Assembly: GCA_026874595.1 (NCBI GenBank)
Contig: CM049316.1
Coordinates: forward strand, 46,453,695-46,517,694
Length of the DNA: 64,000 bases
Reading direction: 5' to 3'
DNA from: Sipunculus nudus
Lineage: Eukaryota > Annelida > Sipuncula > Golfingiida > Sipunculidae
Positions 1 through 13,549 of the stretch are shown piece after piece. The number at the start of each line of letters is the position of its first letter. The stretch's first letter is position 1. The notes beneath the pieces were generated by a model, which saw only the letters and a program-made list of their open reading frames with translations, made no database searches and was not told the DNA's origin. Both the position numbers and the translations under genes were made by a program.

Positions 1-199
1 CGGCATACAAAGGGTTTAAAAATTTACAAAATAATTGGTTTCGTTCTTTGATTTAGTTCAGGCATAGGCGGCTATTAGGCGTTGTTTAGCCAAAGGTGAC
101 CAACCCTGGTTGACTTATGTGGCAACTAACTGATTTATGTTTATTTCGGCATATTTGTGGGTCTTCCTCTTCCATTTTTTGAAATCCAAGCATTTTGGT

Positions 200-376
200 A
201 GCAAAAACTGAACTCAAGCCATTTTAATTATGAATTCTGTGGTAGGGTTTTAAAGTGTAAAAATCCCCATTTTATCCAACACTCATTCAAAACATTGTGG
301 GTATGATACAATGGGCCATACCCCCCTTGTCAGATATATCCTCCCCCCCCCCCCCACCCCCACCGGGCCTATGCAA
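200..376. repeat. Dispersed repeat, inverted copy at 63190-63372
   Basis: A stretch containing CCATTTTATCC and a long C run recurs in reverse orientation near the other end of the window, where ATAAAATGGGGAT and ATTAAAATGGCATG are seen beside a C run. The two copies match over about 150 bases. No coding capacity was seen. Confidence 0.6.
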
Positions 377-3276
377 GGCCCGCTTACTAAATGTACGTCA
401 GCATGATCACTTACAAATACTTTATTGATTATGCTTTTTGAATTACCTATTCTGCATATTTACGGGTTTTTTTTTATTTTGGTTCGGCATAACAAGTTGC
501 GGTTCGTTCAACTCCTTTCAACTTCTACATGATGATTGACGTATGATTCATTGCCATATTATGCCGGAAACTTTCTTAAAAAAAGAAGCAGTTCCTAAAA
601 AATATACAATAGGCTTTATGTCTTTATGTTCTTCTGCCATCCCATCCTGGTGCAATTCATTACTCAGTGGATGTAATATTGGGGTTATTATAGTGTATGA
701 ATCATTCAATGCGTTTTCCACTAGAACAGCATCTAAGGCTACCAGAAAAATCTGCACTTGCTACAAAGGCCTCATGTATTGAATAATTAACTCGTCAGCC
801 CTTAGACCAACGACACATAGCTTATGAATCACTGAAAGGCGCCACGGCCAAAGCCCGTGCAATGTGTGATCGATGGTTCGCCACTAGATCTTCTAGTCCT
901 CGGAAGCACAGCCATGGATCCGTATCACACCCGTCATTACTTCCGGTGGGAATAAGCATTTCTTTGGAATACTCGTGACCCTATACCAAGCTTCCCTTTT
1001 AGTGACTGATGACGTGATTGTGAACCGAATGACAATGGTTTTAAACGCAGACAGGATAATATATAAAAATACAATATAATTGATTTTTACTCTGACACAA
1101 TCTGCTGCGTGATAGAAGAGATCAGTGGCGCCAGTAGATGCTTACTTCCATAACTCTGGTCTGTCCACACATGTCATAGTGACGGCACACGGAACCACCA
1201 CCGCCGCCTGTTGTTTGGTAAATGGGTTACATCATTTGAATTAATCACGTAAAAGTACATAGATTATCCAAAAAGAAATGCTTGTGCAATGAGATTCAGT
1301 AATTTTAATGTTTTTTTGCCAATGTAAAGTTATTTGTTTCTGTTGTTGTTTTTTTTTTCTTTTATATTAACCGTCTGGCCAAAAAAAAGACACTCAAAGG
1401 TCTTCTTTTACAGCGCTGACAGCACACATATCGACCTGAAACCTCAATACACTTACGAGCCTGAAACATGAACGTATAAAAGACGGCTCCTGCAAATTTA
1501 ATGCTCGTTTCATATTTTTTCATTACTATTTGGTACCGTATAATCGCACGTGGGATTTATCATACCCTGGGAGTCGTTACTGAAGCAGGAACAATACGAC
1601 AAACGTCAAAATTGATGCAGGCGTGTCATTAGACCTTTTCCTTTTTTTGCGTTCTCCTGTAAATCGCTTTTCGTGCTCTGTGGTAAGTCATTTATATTTT
1701 ATAAAGTACGTGTACGCAGGTTCTTTTAGCACTATGACTACCATGAATCGTAGTTTTTCCAGGACGATATTTGATTATTTCACCAATATGCTGAAACTTA
1801 GCATTACCTAGGAGATTTGCTTTCATACAAGGGACATAAATCCATGTGCCTATACAGTGTCTGAGAATCATGCCTTATGGACCATTCTGAAAATGTTGCT
1901 GCCGCAGGGAATGCAATAGGAGATTGAATGGTGTGATTTATCTGTTAAACTTCACAGCCATGCTTCCATAACAATTCGGATCTATACATGACACTGGGGT
2001 AAGTTGGAGATTCACATTACATTTCGTCTGTGTGTCGGCTGTTGTATAAAAATTTCTTAAGCTTCCATGTTCCCTCAGAAACTAATTTTGTGGTATACTT
2101 ATTCCTCTGTACCAGTGCAGTCTATTCCCGCACGTGCTGGAGACTTGGAAAATTAAACACTTTGCAGAATCAGTCTCACTAAAGTACGACTCTGCTGGTC
2201 AGGCTTTATGGGCTTTGAAATATAAACCCCACAATGCCCAAGGGCTCATAATACGGCATGGTATAAATGAAGAAGGTATAAAAGTATGATTGTAGTGAAA
2301 GGGGCATGAAATTCGTTAAAATGCGTTCGATGAGAATTGTTTCAAGGAAAATTACATTAACACGCGTGCTTTTGTGGTAGGGACTTCACGAAATCAGTAT
2401 TTTTTCTACAAGCATGCGCATGTGAAATGTCCTTGAGGTGTCCTTGAATTGTTGGGCCAAAATAAAAAAGGTATGGTTCTCAGGCACTTATTTTCAGAAA
2501 TCAATGCGGGCGGGCGTTTTTTATTTATTTTCTTTTTGTATGTTTCGATAAAAATGTCAAATTATAAGGGAATAGCATGATAATAACAGATTTAGTTTGC
2601 TAAAAAGAGTAAAAGCACTACATAACAAAGGAAACTGTCTGATTTTATCTTCTTGAAAGAAATGTCCGAGCGACTGAAGCTTAAAATTGGTTAATTTCTA
2701 TTGAAAATCAAATAAAAATTGTTGATGCGGGGGTTTAAAATTGATGCGGGCGGTGCCTGAGTACCATACCTTTTATTTATTTATATATATATATATATAT
2801 TTTTTTTTGCCTTACAAATGATGATTGCACAGTTTGGTAGTGTTGGAGGGCCACAAAAACAACTCGTCTTGAAGGATACCACATTAAATCTAGAAATTAC
2901 AGGAAACATCAAATCATGTACCGGGCGGGTACTTCACTACATTCCCAAAGCCTTTATATTGACCTCATAGTATTAGCACTGATATGGCATGTATACAAAA
3001 CAAGATTAAACCATACCAGTTCTTATAACAATCACGTGGCAGTACCATGATCTGACAAGTTACTGGATGTTTTCTCGTATACCAGCTAGGGAGTATACAT
3101 GAATATGGTTTACTGAACAGTGGGATATTAAGGACCTAAAAATTACCATCTGTTAATTGTTAACCACATATATCTCTGAGTCTTAAATCATATGCCAAAT
3201 TGGATGATCATGGGAACCAGGGATGGATCCAGGAATTAGAAAAGGGGATCCAACCAAGGTGGACTAATGACAAAAT
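377..3276. other. No recognisable gene
   Basis: Only short unrelated open frames are present, none with a protein-family signature. The stretch holds a short (TA)n tract near 2782-2801, a CGCC-rich patch near 1128-1210 that resembles the ends of the family-D repeat, and AT-rich single-copy-looking sequence. Confidence 0.5.
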
Positions 3277-3445
3277 CTAAAAAAAAGGTTCCCGGTTCCG
3301 GAAAGGAGGGGGGTTCCAGGCCGCGAATATTGATATGAAACCGTAAAAATTCTCGGTTCCGGAAAGGGGGACGGGGGGGGGGGGGGGGGGGTCCAAGCCG
3401 CGAATATTGATATGAAACCGTAAAAAAGGTTCCCGCTTCCGGACC
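3277..3445. repeat. Two-copy tandem repeat with poly-G
   Basis: The string CCGCGAATATTGATATGAAA occurs twice, 77 bp apart (3321 and 3398), with flanking GGTTCC/CGGTTCCGGAAAG segments also repeated. A run of about 20 G lies between the copies. Confidence 0.75.
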
Positions 3446-3689
3446 CCCGGACCTCTCACCTTGATATGCTTCTTTACATAACCTAGATGATTTGGCCTAA
3501 TGAAAATGGATGGGTACTTATTCGTCAAATGCATCGGCCAGCGATTTTCTTTGCCATGTTTTCAGCAACTCCATCTTCACGTTTTTCATGACCTACAAGT
3601 TCGAATCTGCGTCGTATTTATCCATTTGAAATAGCTAGTGTTACGTGCTCTTACCTCTCTGCTTTTTTGTGCAATGATTATATATCCTT

Positions 3690-5017
3690 TTCTAGAAACC
3701 CACCTGAACGGTTCTCCTTGGGAATTTTGGGTGGTTCCCTCTTTGTCGTAATTTTTTTTTCAATAGAACATTGTCACCAACCTCAACGTCTGAGTCTTTG
3801 CAGTTTTTTTAATTATTGCCTTTTTAACGGCAGGTAACCCAAGATATGAGAAAATACACTTAATTAAACATTACTCAATTCATAACAGATCCAATCTCAA
3901 TTGTTATGATGCGAGTCTCAATCTCTATTGTGGGTGTTTCTTTCGGGGCGGGTTTCTCCTGATCGGTTGCTTGCAGTCATAAGCTGTACTGATGGGCTAA
4001 CATCTGATAAGGCGGTGTTCCCGGCCGTTGACTTCGTGATGATGTTGCTGCGAAGGAGCTCGGTGTCATCTGGTCAGACACCCTCAGTCGTTTCACCCTA
4101 GATGAAGATACCTACGATTACGTCGTCAGATCTGACAATGTTTTGTTTCAACGGTGTAGGAGCGATAGCGAAAAGCTTGTTTAACAGTGGCTCTGGTCTA
4201 TGACTGATTCGATTTTGCTGTCATATTTGTAAGCTGAATATCAGCGTTATCTAGCGTCATGAATGGTGGCATAGCGATTGTAAGTTTTGGCTCCTAGGGT
4301 TGGGTTTCCCTGGACAAGGCATAGAAAAATGGCATGTCAAATGGGTTTGACCCTAAGGGTAACCTTGAGGGGTGCTTGGCCTTTATTGTGCTATTCGGCC
4401 ATATATTCCGGTTGAATTGTCTTTGGGTAACTAAATTACTGTGACCGCTTCCGGTGAATGGTGAATAATTAAAATAAACATCCAAGTAACCTTCAGGTGA
4501 TATAAAAATAGTTAAGCCTCTTTACCGAGTTTAGAGCCATACCGTTGGTGTTTTACCGCGTCGATTACTTCGACAATCACCGGATCTTTCGCTTGTTCAT
4601 GGATCTAATCACGGTTATTCATACACGTCAAATCTAGATCTACGAGATCTACGGGCTCCTGTCAGAAACGAAGCGACGGTAGAAACTACTGAAGCCAAAA
4701 AATTATCTTAGCTCTTTGACGTTGGACGGCGAGGTCCACTCCTGGACATACTTTACTTTATCTGGGTCAGTATTTCAAGACGTTTCGATTGTTCATCAAC
4801 GTTGCTTGAGAAGATTATGATGTCATTAAGATATATAGGACATTGTGACATATGTAAATCTCCCATACAAATTCACATTAATCTCTGAAATGTTGAAGGA
4901 GCTCCTAATAAACCGAACGCCATGCTACTAAATTCCCAAAACCAAAAGAAACTAGCAGAAAATGCCTTTTTGTTTTATCTTCTTCGGCTATAGGCACCTG
5001 TCAATAGAGGAACCCTG
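3690..5017 (-). mobile_element. Ty3/Gypsy retrotransposon, 3' half (RT to integrase), decayed
   Basis: Read on the minus strand from 5017, the sequence gives Gypsy-type reverse transcriptase motifs: VPIAEEDKTK, then MAFGLLGAPSTFQRLM and YLNDIIIFS. YLNDIIIFS is the catalytic YxDD box with the first Asp as Asn. Stops interrupt the frame. Near 3805-3690 a segment reading VGDNVLLKKK resembles the C-terminal end of Gypsy integrases. The region between is too degraded to place RNase H. Its 5' half is at 16375-18560; the two are separated by the 11.4-kb foldback element. Dead copy. Both RT motifs are clear; the integrase call is weaker. Confidence 0.8.
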
Positions 5018-5554
5018 TTCCAACCAATATTGTAATAACGTTCACTATTGTAATAATTATTACAAAAGTGGTTGGTAAGGGCTAGTTTTTGCCAACCACT
5101 ATTGTAATAACGGTCACTATTGTAATAATTTTTTATTACAATAGTGGTTGATGTTGCAGGCGGAAATTTTTCCCAGATTCGTCGAGATTCTTCCAAACAA
5201 ATGACATTCCCGAAAATAAAACCACACAATTCATACTCAGTATCCCCCCCAAAACGCATCAGATTGCATTTTATATGTTATTACACTAGTGAACTTTATT
5301 ACATTAGTGACCGTGTCGAGAAACCACTGATGTAATAACGGTCAGTATCGTAATAAAAAGTACCGGTCACCTTTATTTCACCACTGAAGAAATAATTCTA
5401 TCGTCGTTCATCTTGAAATGCCACCATTGTTTTAAATTTCTGAAATTTCAAGTCTAAAATGCTGCAGAATAATAGTATTTATAATTTAAAACTTTATAAT
5501 CCACTCTTACATCATTAATTATTCCTATAACGAAATTTATTATAATAACAGAGT
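5018..5554 (+). repeat. Left inverted arm of the foldback, outer part
   Basis: Composed of short palindromic modules (CAACCACTATTGTAATAA and its complement), then a unique stretch shared with the right arm, then the first about 245-bp unit containing TCTTGAAATGCCACCATTG. It is interrupted at 5555 by a family-B element; the arm resumes at about 7217. Confidence 0.8.
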
Positions 5555-7216
5555 TTTGCGGATACTATGTTTTCAGTCGGCCGCCGCCGCCGCATAGGTT
5601 TACGGAGAACTCCTCCCTAACCATTAGTGGATTTTTTTTTTTAATTCGGGATTATGATTGGGTCACATGCTGCGCCTTCATTTTTGGTTGACCTCTGTCC
5701 TTTCCTGTCTGCCCAGCGTCCATTTGTGAGTCTGTTTTCCAGATAAACCAACCCATCTCGGGAACCGTTTGACCAAACAGGCTAAAAATTGTAGCCCTTG
5801 GATAGCTTTATAACATACACTAAAAATGGTGGCGCCATCTGCAACCAATTTTGCACAGCGTCCATCTTTTCATCTGCCTTGGGATAAAATCAGACATATC
5901 TCTGCATTATTGGATTTATCTACCTGAAATTTTGCACGCGTATACATCCTGGATAGCTTTCTTAATGTTATGACAGGTGGCGCCAACTACATTCACGTTC
6001 AGACTGCAGACATACAGGCTTATATCTCAAGACTTGTTTAACATATTCTTTTGAAATTTTACATGTGTATAGATCTCACATAGGTCTTTATCATGCGCAA
6101 AATGATGGCGCCACCTTCCACCATTTTTGCACAGCGTCCGTCTGTTTCTCTGCCGTGGGATATAATCACTTATATCTCGGCAGTGGTAATTGACTTATCT
6201 GCGTAAAATTTTGCAGGTTAACACATCTCGGACAGCTTTCTGGATTTTGTGGCAGGTGGCGTCACCTACATTTATGTTTACACTGCAAAATCCAGGCCTA
6301 TATCTCAGGACTGGTTTGCGGTACCCTCTTGGATATTGCATGTGTATAGATCCAACATAGCACTTAATTATAGAAAAATTGGTGGTGCCACCTGCCACCA
6401 TTTTTGCACAGCGTCCGTCTGTTTGTCTGCCGGGGGATAAATCACTCATATCTCGCCAGTGATTTGACTTATCTGCCTAAAATTTTGCAGGTTTATACAT
6501 CTGGGATAGCTGTCTAGATTTTCTGGAAGGTGGCGCCAATTTCATTTATGTTTACGCTGCAGACATCCAGGCTTATATCTAAGGACTAGTTTGCAATATC
6601 CTCCTGAAATTTTGCCTGTGTATAGATATCACATAGCTCTTTATCGTACACAAACTGGAGGCGCCACCTGCTACCATTTTTGCACAGCGTCCGTCTGTTT
6701 GTCTGCCGTGGGATAAAATCACTCATATCTCAATAGTGGTTTTACTTTTCTGCCTAAAATTTGCATGTTTGTACATCTTGGATAGCTTTCTAGATTTTGT
6801 GGCAGGTGGCGCCACCTACATTTATGTTTCCGCTGCAGACATTTAGGCTTATATCTCAGGACTGGTTTGACATATTCCCCTGAAATTTTGCATGTATATA
6901 GATATCAAATAGATCTTGATCAATCACAAAATTGGGGGCGCCACCTTCCAACATTTATGCACAGCGCCCTTCTGTTTGTCTGCTGTGGGATAAAATCACT
7001 CATATGCAAGTAGTGGTTTGAAATTTTTTGCATATCTATTCAACATCGATAGCTTTCTGGATTTTGTGGTAGGTGGCGCCACCCTACATGCACATTTCGG
7101 CTGCAGACATCCAAGCTCATATGTAACACACCTCACCCTATTTCTCCTTGCCACTCAATTCATGCCTCACTTCACCCGTCCTACTTTTCGGCGGATACAC
7201 TTTGTCGCTTGTCTAG
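5555..7216 (+). mobile_element. Family-B tandem-repeat element, copy 1
   Basis: Starts with TTTTGCGGATACTATG next to a CCGCCGCCGCCGC stretch and ends with GGCGGATACACTTTGTCG. Inside are about five units of roughly 275 bp. Each has two GGTGGCGCCACC-like palindromes and phrases such as GCACAGCGTCCGTCTGTTTG. It lies inside the left arm of the foldback, whose 245-bp unit pattern resumes right after it. No coding capacity. The layout (non-coding, tandem core, subterminal inverted repeats) resembles non-autonomous Helitron-like elements, but that assignment is inference. Confidence 0.65.
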
Positions 7217-7960
7217 TTTCCTTCATAGTTCATCCTGAAATCCCACCATTGTTTTATATTTGTGTTCAAGTGTAAAATGCTGGGGAATTTTAGTATTCCA
7301 AACGTTGTAGTCCACTCTCACGTCATTAATTGTACCTATAACGAAATTTATTCATTAGTGAACGTTATTATAATGATAACCAGGTCGAGCTACATCTATT
7401 GTAATAACGGTCACTATTGTAATAAAAAATAGCCGCCATTTTATCTCCCCACTGAAGAAATATTTTCCTCCATAGTTCATCTTGAAATGCCACCATTGTT
7501 TTATATTTGTGTTCAAGTGCAAAATGGTGGGGAATTTTAGTATTCCAAATGTTGTAATCTACTCTGACGTCATTAATTATACTTATATCAAAATATATTA
7601 CAATAGTGAACGTTATTACAATAGTGACCGGGTCGTGCAACCACTAATGTATTAACGGTCACTATTGAAAGAAAAACTAGCCGCCACAATCTTGCCCCTG
7701 AAGAAATGATCCTCTCATTCTTTATCTTGAAATGCCACCATTGTTTTATTTTTCTGTTCAAGTAAAAAATGATGGGGATTTATAGTATTCGAAACGTTGT
7801 AATCCACTCTTACGTCATTAGTTATACACATGACGAAATTAATAAAAGTAAAAGTGTAGGGACCTTTATTATTCAGAATACATTTACAATCCTCTCATAC
7901 GTATTTATTTATGCCACGACATTTATTACAGTAACAGTTTCTGCAATATTAAAGGCGAAT
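7217..7960 (+). repeat. Left inverted arm of the foldback, inner part
   Basis: Three more units of about 240 bp, each with TTGAAATGCCACCATTGTTT, an ACGTCATTAATT-type segment and AACGTTATTACAATAGTGAC-type inverted modules. The same units, reversed, form the right arm. Confidence 0.75.
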
Positions 7961-8719
7961 TGTTCGTTCCATTTTTAATGTTATAATTTCAGCTCTTTTA
8001 TAATTTTGTGGTCTGAGATTTTCATTTTTTTCTTACCACGCTGAGCCAACTTTATCTCGCTATCTATATCAGTAAAATACAACACTGGATTAATGCAGTG
8101 TTATCTTATCCTCATTATTGATTTTAAGCGAGTAGTTAAAAAATTCACAGTAAAAGGAAAGTATTATCGTTGTAAGTGAAATGCAATTCTTACAGGTAAT
8201 TAAATATTTCACTAAAAAATTTCCACAGAACTTTCTCACACGGCTACAGTGAATGTGAGAAAGGCGTATTATGTTGTTATATATTGTTATTGAATGTAAA
8301 TATAATGTAATTAATTTAGAAATCTTTTATCGAATCGGGAAATAAACGAAGAATCCAGCCAAATCTAATGGACTGAGGAGACTCATTAGATTTACCTGGC
8401 ATGGGGAGATGCTAGAGGAAAAGTTAAACATTATAAGACATACAATATATAAATCTGTCTCCCTGTCAGTTTCTGAAGTTAATGAGGGCAGATTTTATGA
8501 GATCTGAAAATAAGATTCATTGGAGGATCGAATCCACTGCGACTTGATAAAAAGAGAGAAATGTGTTCCTTGGCTAAGAAAATAGCTTGAGCAGTCGTAG
8601 AATTGAAACAAATTAAGTCAACCAGGAATATACAAGGGAAAAGTTGATATGTTGAACAGATCTAGTATGTCCCCTGCCTGTTGTGGATTTAGCTGGAAAA
8701 AGTTGTGAACACATATATG
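7961..8719. other. No recognisable feature
   Basis: AT-rich interior of the foldback element. No open frame or repeat of note was recognised. Confidence 0.4.
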
Positions 8720-11640
8720 AAATTTGAGATAGGTCAATGTCACCCGTCAAGTTTACTCTGAGCTTGAAAACTGCATCAAGGTCATCCATATTCGAACTTA
8801 TTCCAGCCCTTCAAGTAGGTCAGTGCTGCTAGTTTGGTGACTGTGCTTCAAATTCTTTTTGAATTATTGCGATACATTTATAGCTCAGCTGACTGTAAGT
8901 CATCTGAGCTATAGCGATCACCCTTTGTCCGTCGTCCGTCCGCCGTCCGGCCGTCTATCCGTTAACAGGGCACAAAAATCGTAACCGCTGGACCTGGAAT
9001 CTTCTAACTTTCCCTCCAGGGAGGTCCATGAAAAATCTCCTTGAAACCTGGAATTAGGTCTCTGTTACCCATATTCTTCGAGCTATGGGGCTCCTAAGTA
9101 CCCCCAAGAATAATTCAAAATTTGATACAAAAGCTCCAGTATCTGAACAAATAATGCATCGATAACCATGATTCTTTGCATGGATATTGGTCATGAAATG
9201 TTTCATCAGTTTCTGCAGACTGGTGGCGCCCCCTGTATTTTTTTTTACGAATTTTTTTCTCTATTTTTGAGAACTTGAGATGTGGTCATCTTTTAACAGG
9301 GCACAAATCGTAACAACTGGACCTAGAATCTTCTCTCTTGACATGCAGGGAGGCCATGAAAAATCTCCGTGGAAACCTGAAATTAGGTCTCTGTTACCCA
9401 TAAACTCTGAGCTATTGGGCTCCGAAGTACCCCGCAGAATAATGGAAAATTTGATACAAAAACTCAAGTATTTAAACAACTATTGCACTGATCACCATGA
9501 TTCTTTGCATATATATTGATCATGGAGTGTTTCATCAGTTTCTGCAGACTGGTGGCGCTACCAATATTTTTTCGATTTTTTTACGATTTTTTTTCTCTAT
9601 TTTTTATACCTTAAAAAATGCGGTCATCTGTTAACAGGGCACAAATCGTAACGACTGGACCTAGAATCTTCTCTCTTGACATGCAGAGAGCCCCATGAAA
9701 AGTCTCCTTGGAAACCTGAAGTTAGGTCTCTGTTACCCATAAACTCTTGAGCTTTGGGGCTCTGAAGTACCCCCAAGAATAATGGAAAATTTGATAAAAA
9801 TAAAAAACTCAAGTTTCTGAACAAATATTGCATTGATCACCATGATTCTTTGCATGGATATTGATCATGGAATGTTTCATCAGTTTCTGCAGTCTGCTGG
9901 TGCGACCTGTATTTTTTCGATTTTTACGAATTTTTTTCTTCATTTTTGAGACCTTTTAAGATGTGGTCATCTGTTAACATGGCACAAATTGTAACAGCTG
10001 GACCTAGAATCTTCTCACTTGACACGCAGGGAGGCCCATGAAAAGTCTCTGTGGTCTCTGTTACCCATAAACTCTGAACTATTGGGCTCTGAAGTATCCC
10101 CCCCCCCAGAATAATGGAAAATGTGAAACAAAAGCTCAAGTATCTGAACAGCTTTTGCACTGATCACCATGATTCTTTGCATGGATATTGATCATGTAAT
10201 GTTTCATCAGTTTCTGCAGTCTGGTGGCGCCACCTGTATTTTTTTCGATTTTACGCATTCTTTCTCTACTTTTGAGACCTCTTAAGATGTGTTCATCTGT
10301 TAACATGGCACAAATCCTAACCACTGGACCTGGAATCTTCTAACTTTACATCCAGGGAGATCCATGAAAAGTCTCATGCGAAACCTGAAATTAAGTCTCT
10401 GTTACCGATATTCTCCAAGCTATGGGGCTCAGAAATACCCCCCAGATTAATAAATAATATGATATAAAGCTCCATTATCTGAACAACAAATGCATCTATC
10501 ACCATGCTTCTTTGCATGCATATTGATGATGGAGTCCATCATTAGATCCTGCTGACTGGTGGCGCCACCTGGATTTTTTAAAAGTTTAACCCTTTTTTTC
10601 TCTATTTTTGAGACCTTTACAGATGCGGTCGTCCATTAACAAGGCACAAATTGTAACCATTGGTCCTAGGAACTTCTAACCAGATATCCAGGGAGATCTG
10701 TGAAAAATATCCTTGGAAACTTGAAATTAGGTCTCTGTTACCTATATTTTTGAGCTATGAGGCTTATAACCACCCCTCAGAATAACTGAAAATTTAAAAC
10801 CAAAGTAGGGCACAAATCATAACCATTGGACCCAGAATCTTCTAACTTAACATCCTGAGAGTTCCTTAAAAGTTCTCCCCAAAACCCGAAATTCGGTCAT
10901 TGTGACCTGTATTCTCAGGGTTTTGGGGTATGTTTGAGCATCCCAGAAATGATGCAAAATACACACAAATTGCCAGATTCCTCAGTCCTGAAAGGCTTGT
11001 TGGATTGTCATCAAATTTGTTGTGCTTATGGGTCTTGATGAACTTAAGCTAATATACATGAACAATGATGCCACCTACATTATCGTAATTAGTTGCCTGT
11101 GCAAGGACATATTGTCAACATGTCAGTCGGCTGAGCATCATGACCCATGGATCACTTGTTTTAAACATTATTGCCTCTGTTACCTTGAAAAATATTTCAA
11201 GGTCTTTAATATTCGAACTCGAATTAGCCCTTGATAAGACGCATCAATGCTGCAAGTTTGGTGGCTGTAACTAAATTTTTTTATGCGTAAAATCATTTTA
11301 GCATAATGGTCGCCATTACCTTGAAAAATCTGTCAAGGTCATCTATGTTCGAGCTTGAGTTAGCCATTGATAAGGTCCATCAAAACTGCACATTTGGAAA
11401 CTGTACCTCAAAATCTTTTCCAGTTATTGTGTTAACATCATTTTAGCATTATCGACACTGTTATCTTGAAAATGTGTCAAGGTCATCCATGTCTTAGCCC
11501 TTGATAAGATGCATCAATGCTGCAAGTTTGGTGGCTGCACTTCAAATTCTGTTTTTGCGGTAACATCTTACCTGTGACGGACGGATGGACGGACGGCACG
11601 ACGAAAAGACGGACGGACGCTGACCATTTCTATGAGCCCC
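8720..11640. repeat. Family-E repeat split by a family-A element
   Basis: About 120-bp units with the phrase CAAGGTCATC and GCTGCAAGTTTGGTGGCTG occur at 8740-8879 and again at 11162-11560. The right side ends in a GACGGACGGATGGACGGACG tract. The two parts are separated exactly by the family-A element at 8880-11161, so family A inserted into family E. Confidence 0.6.
8880..11161 (-). mobile_element. Family-A tandem-repeat element, copy 1
   Basis: One end carries TAGCTCAGCTGACTGTAAGT followed by GAGCTATAGCGATCAC. The other carries CTGAGCATCATGACCCATGG and ATCACTTGTT. Both ends contain GCTCAGCTGAC or a close variant in inverted orientation. The interior is about six units of roughly 330 bp, each with CTGGTGGCGCCACCTGTATT and CTAGAATCTTCT-type phrases. 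There is no coding capacity. Other copies lie at 21798, 26921 and 60036, with a fragment at 44318. Confidence 0.75.
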
Positions 11641-12049
11641 GCAGACGGAGGCGGCTGGGGATAATAATAACCCAACCATAGGGTGCGTAGTCAAGTAGGC
11701 CCACAGGGCTATGCCCCCACCCCCGGTCCTCCCGTTTGGTACTACCCGTGATCCCGGGATATCACTTCTTCTAATCAGAAAATTCCTGTGCTGGTGTGGC
11801 ACTGATGTCAGTTCACATGCAGATACATTGAGCTACAACCTTAAGTTGAAATATCGGAGTTTGCTAGGAGATAATCCAGAAAACTTTAGCCCCGTAAATG
11901 AGACGGCTAAGGTGTCTGTGAAACATGTATGAATAGCAAATGCAGTAATTGAGATTTTATCAATCGATAACTCTACACGGCAAATATATTTAAATATATT
12001 TTTTATTTCTTCATCTTGGACAAAAGTACTAATTGGAATTAAAATATTA

Positions 12050-12050
<1 letters not shown>
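11640..12050. other. No recognisable gene
   Basis: Short open frames only. The stretch leads into a (TA)n microsatellite. Confidence 0.4.

Positions 12051-12113
<63 letters not shown>
12051..12113. repeat. (TA)n microsatellite
   Basis: About 31 uninterrupted TA dinucleotides directly abutting the inverted end of the element at 12114. Confidence 0.95.
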
Positions 12114-12114
<1 letters not shown>

Positions 12115-13259
12115 GGTACAAATAGCAATCTGGTATATGATTGGCAGAGTTGGGTCCAAAAGTAATTGTATTTGAAGTAATTGTAATTACAATTATATTT
12201 TCAAGTAATTGTAATTGTAATCAATTACATTTTCTAATCATTGAAAGTAATTGTAATTTAATCGATTACTTTGGAAAAGTAACTGTTTGAACAATTACTT
12301 TTCAATTACTTTTGGGTATATTTGTCTCGTATGAATAATTCCATCAAACTCTTAAATTTGATAAGCATACTTAGCTATGAACCAATTTTCTAAGGTTGTT
12401 TCTCATGTACTTCAAAGCCATCCCAATAAGCCATCCGAGCTATAGTGATGGTCCTTAAAGCTCAAATGAAACGATTTGGCAAAAAAAAAACTGCTGTAGT
12501 GGCCAGACATGGGGTAATAGTAATTAGTAAAATTAATAGTAATAGACTATAACAGCTTTTTCCATGTAATAGTAATAGTAATAGACTCAAAAATTTGAGC
12601 CGTAATAGTAATAGTAACAGAAACAAAGGGGAAAATAATAGAGTAATATATATTACTTCCTATTACTTCCTGTGTCCCCCTTGATCATGAAACATTTCAG
12701 CAAATAATGCTGAACAGACCGAGTTCTTGTCCAGTGACGGGCCACGTTGTGCCTGAACGGGTTCTTGTCCAGTTATTGCCCACGTTGTGCCTGACCGAGT
12801 TCTTGTCCAGTGACTGCCCACGTTGTGCCTATTGTTGAGGCAAACATGAGCCAGCTGCCACATTGCTAGTGACCACTGCTGATAATTGCATAAGAGTACT
12901 GGACAGAGCAGACACAGCCAAACAAGTTATCTGGCACAATCTGACCTTTGATTACTAAACCATGGATAAACAGAGGCATATTTGATGTTAAGAGACAGAT
13001 AAATAGTGTATTATAATTGTGAAATGTACAGCTCATCCATCAATCCATATATGCATATTCTGAAATGTACCTAGATGTGTTTTCACCAGCCAGTTTGCAT
13101 TTTAATAATACAGATTGCAATAACACACATTCAAGAAAAATATAATATGGAACCAGCCAATCATTGATTGGCAATTGTACCAGTACAGATTGCAATTGGG
13201 ATTCGTACCAGTGAAAGTCCCAATTGCGATCTGTGCGTGCTAGATTGCCATTTGTACCA
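12114..13259. mobile_element. 1.1-kb inverted-repeat element inside a (TA)n tract
   Basis: The left end TGGTACAAATAGCAATCT (12114) is matched by the reverse complement of the right end, TGGTACAAATGGCAATCT, with one mismatch. Both ends are flanked by TA-rich microsatellite, as if the element had inserted in one. The interior has TAATTG-rich sequence, possible CAGAGTTGGG (12146) and CAGACATGGGG (12505) hAT-like termini, and a 38-bp triplicate. No transposase was seen. Confidence 0.6.
12723..12836. repeat. 38-bp tandem repeat, three copies
   Basis: GTTCTTGTCC recurs at 12723, 12761 and 12799, exactly 38 bp apart, each followed by a CCACGTTGTGCCTG segment. Confidence 0.9.
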
Positions 13260-13271
13260 AAACATATATAA

Positions 13272-13284
<13 letters not shown>

Positions 13285-13318
<34 letters not shown>
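13285..13318. repeat. (TA)n microsatellite
   Basis: TA run continuing from an AAATATAAATATA-type imperfect tract on the right flank of the 12114-13259 element. Confidence 0.9.
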
Positions 13319-13319
<1 letters not shown>

Positions 13320-13549
13320 GTTAAATAAAAGTAATTTCTTGTAATTTAAATATAATATAAATATAATAATATAATAATTGTTAAGATAAATAAAGACGTA
13401 CCTGTGTTTAAATGGTGACATTCTAAATGACATTAGATACAAATCGAGTGCACTGGATGTTTCGGTCTCTCTATACATGCATGCTAGTATTAAGCAACAT
13501 ATGTAGGTCATTTCAAATCAACCGCGCATGTATCAGCAGCTGGCCTCAC

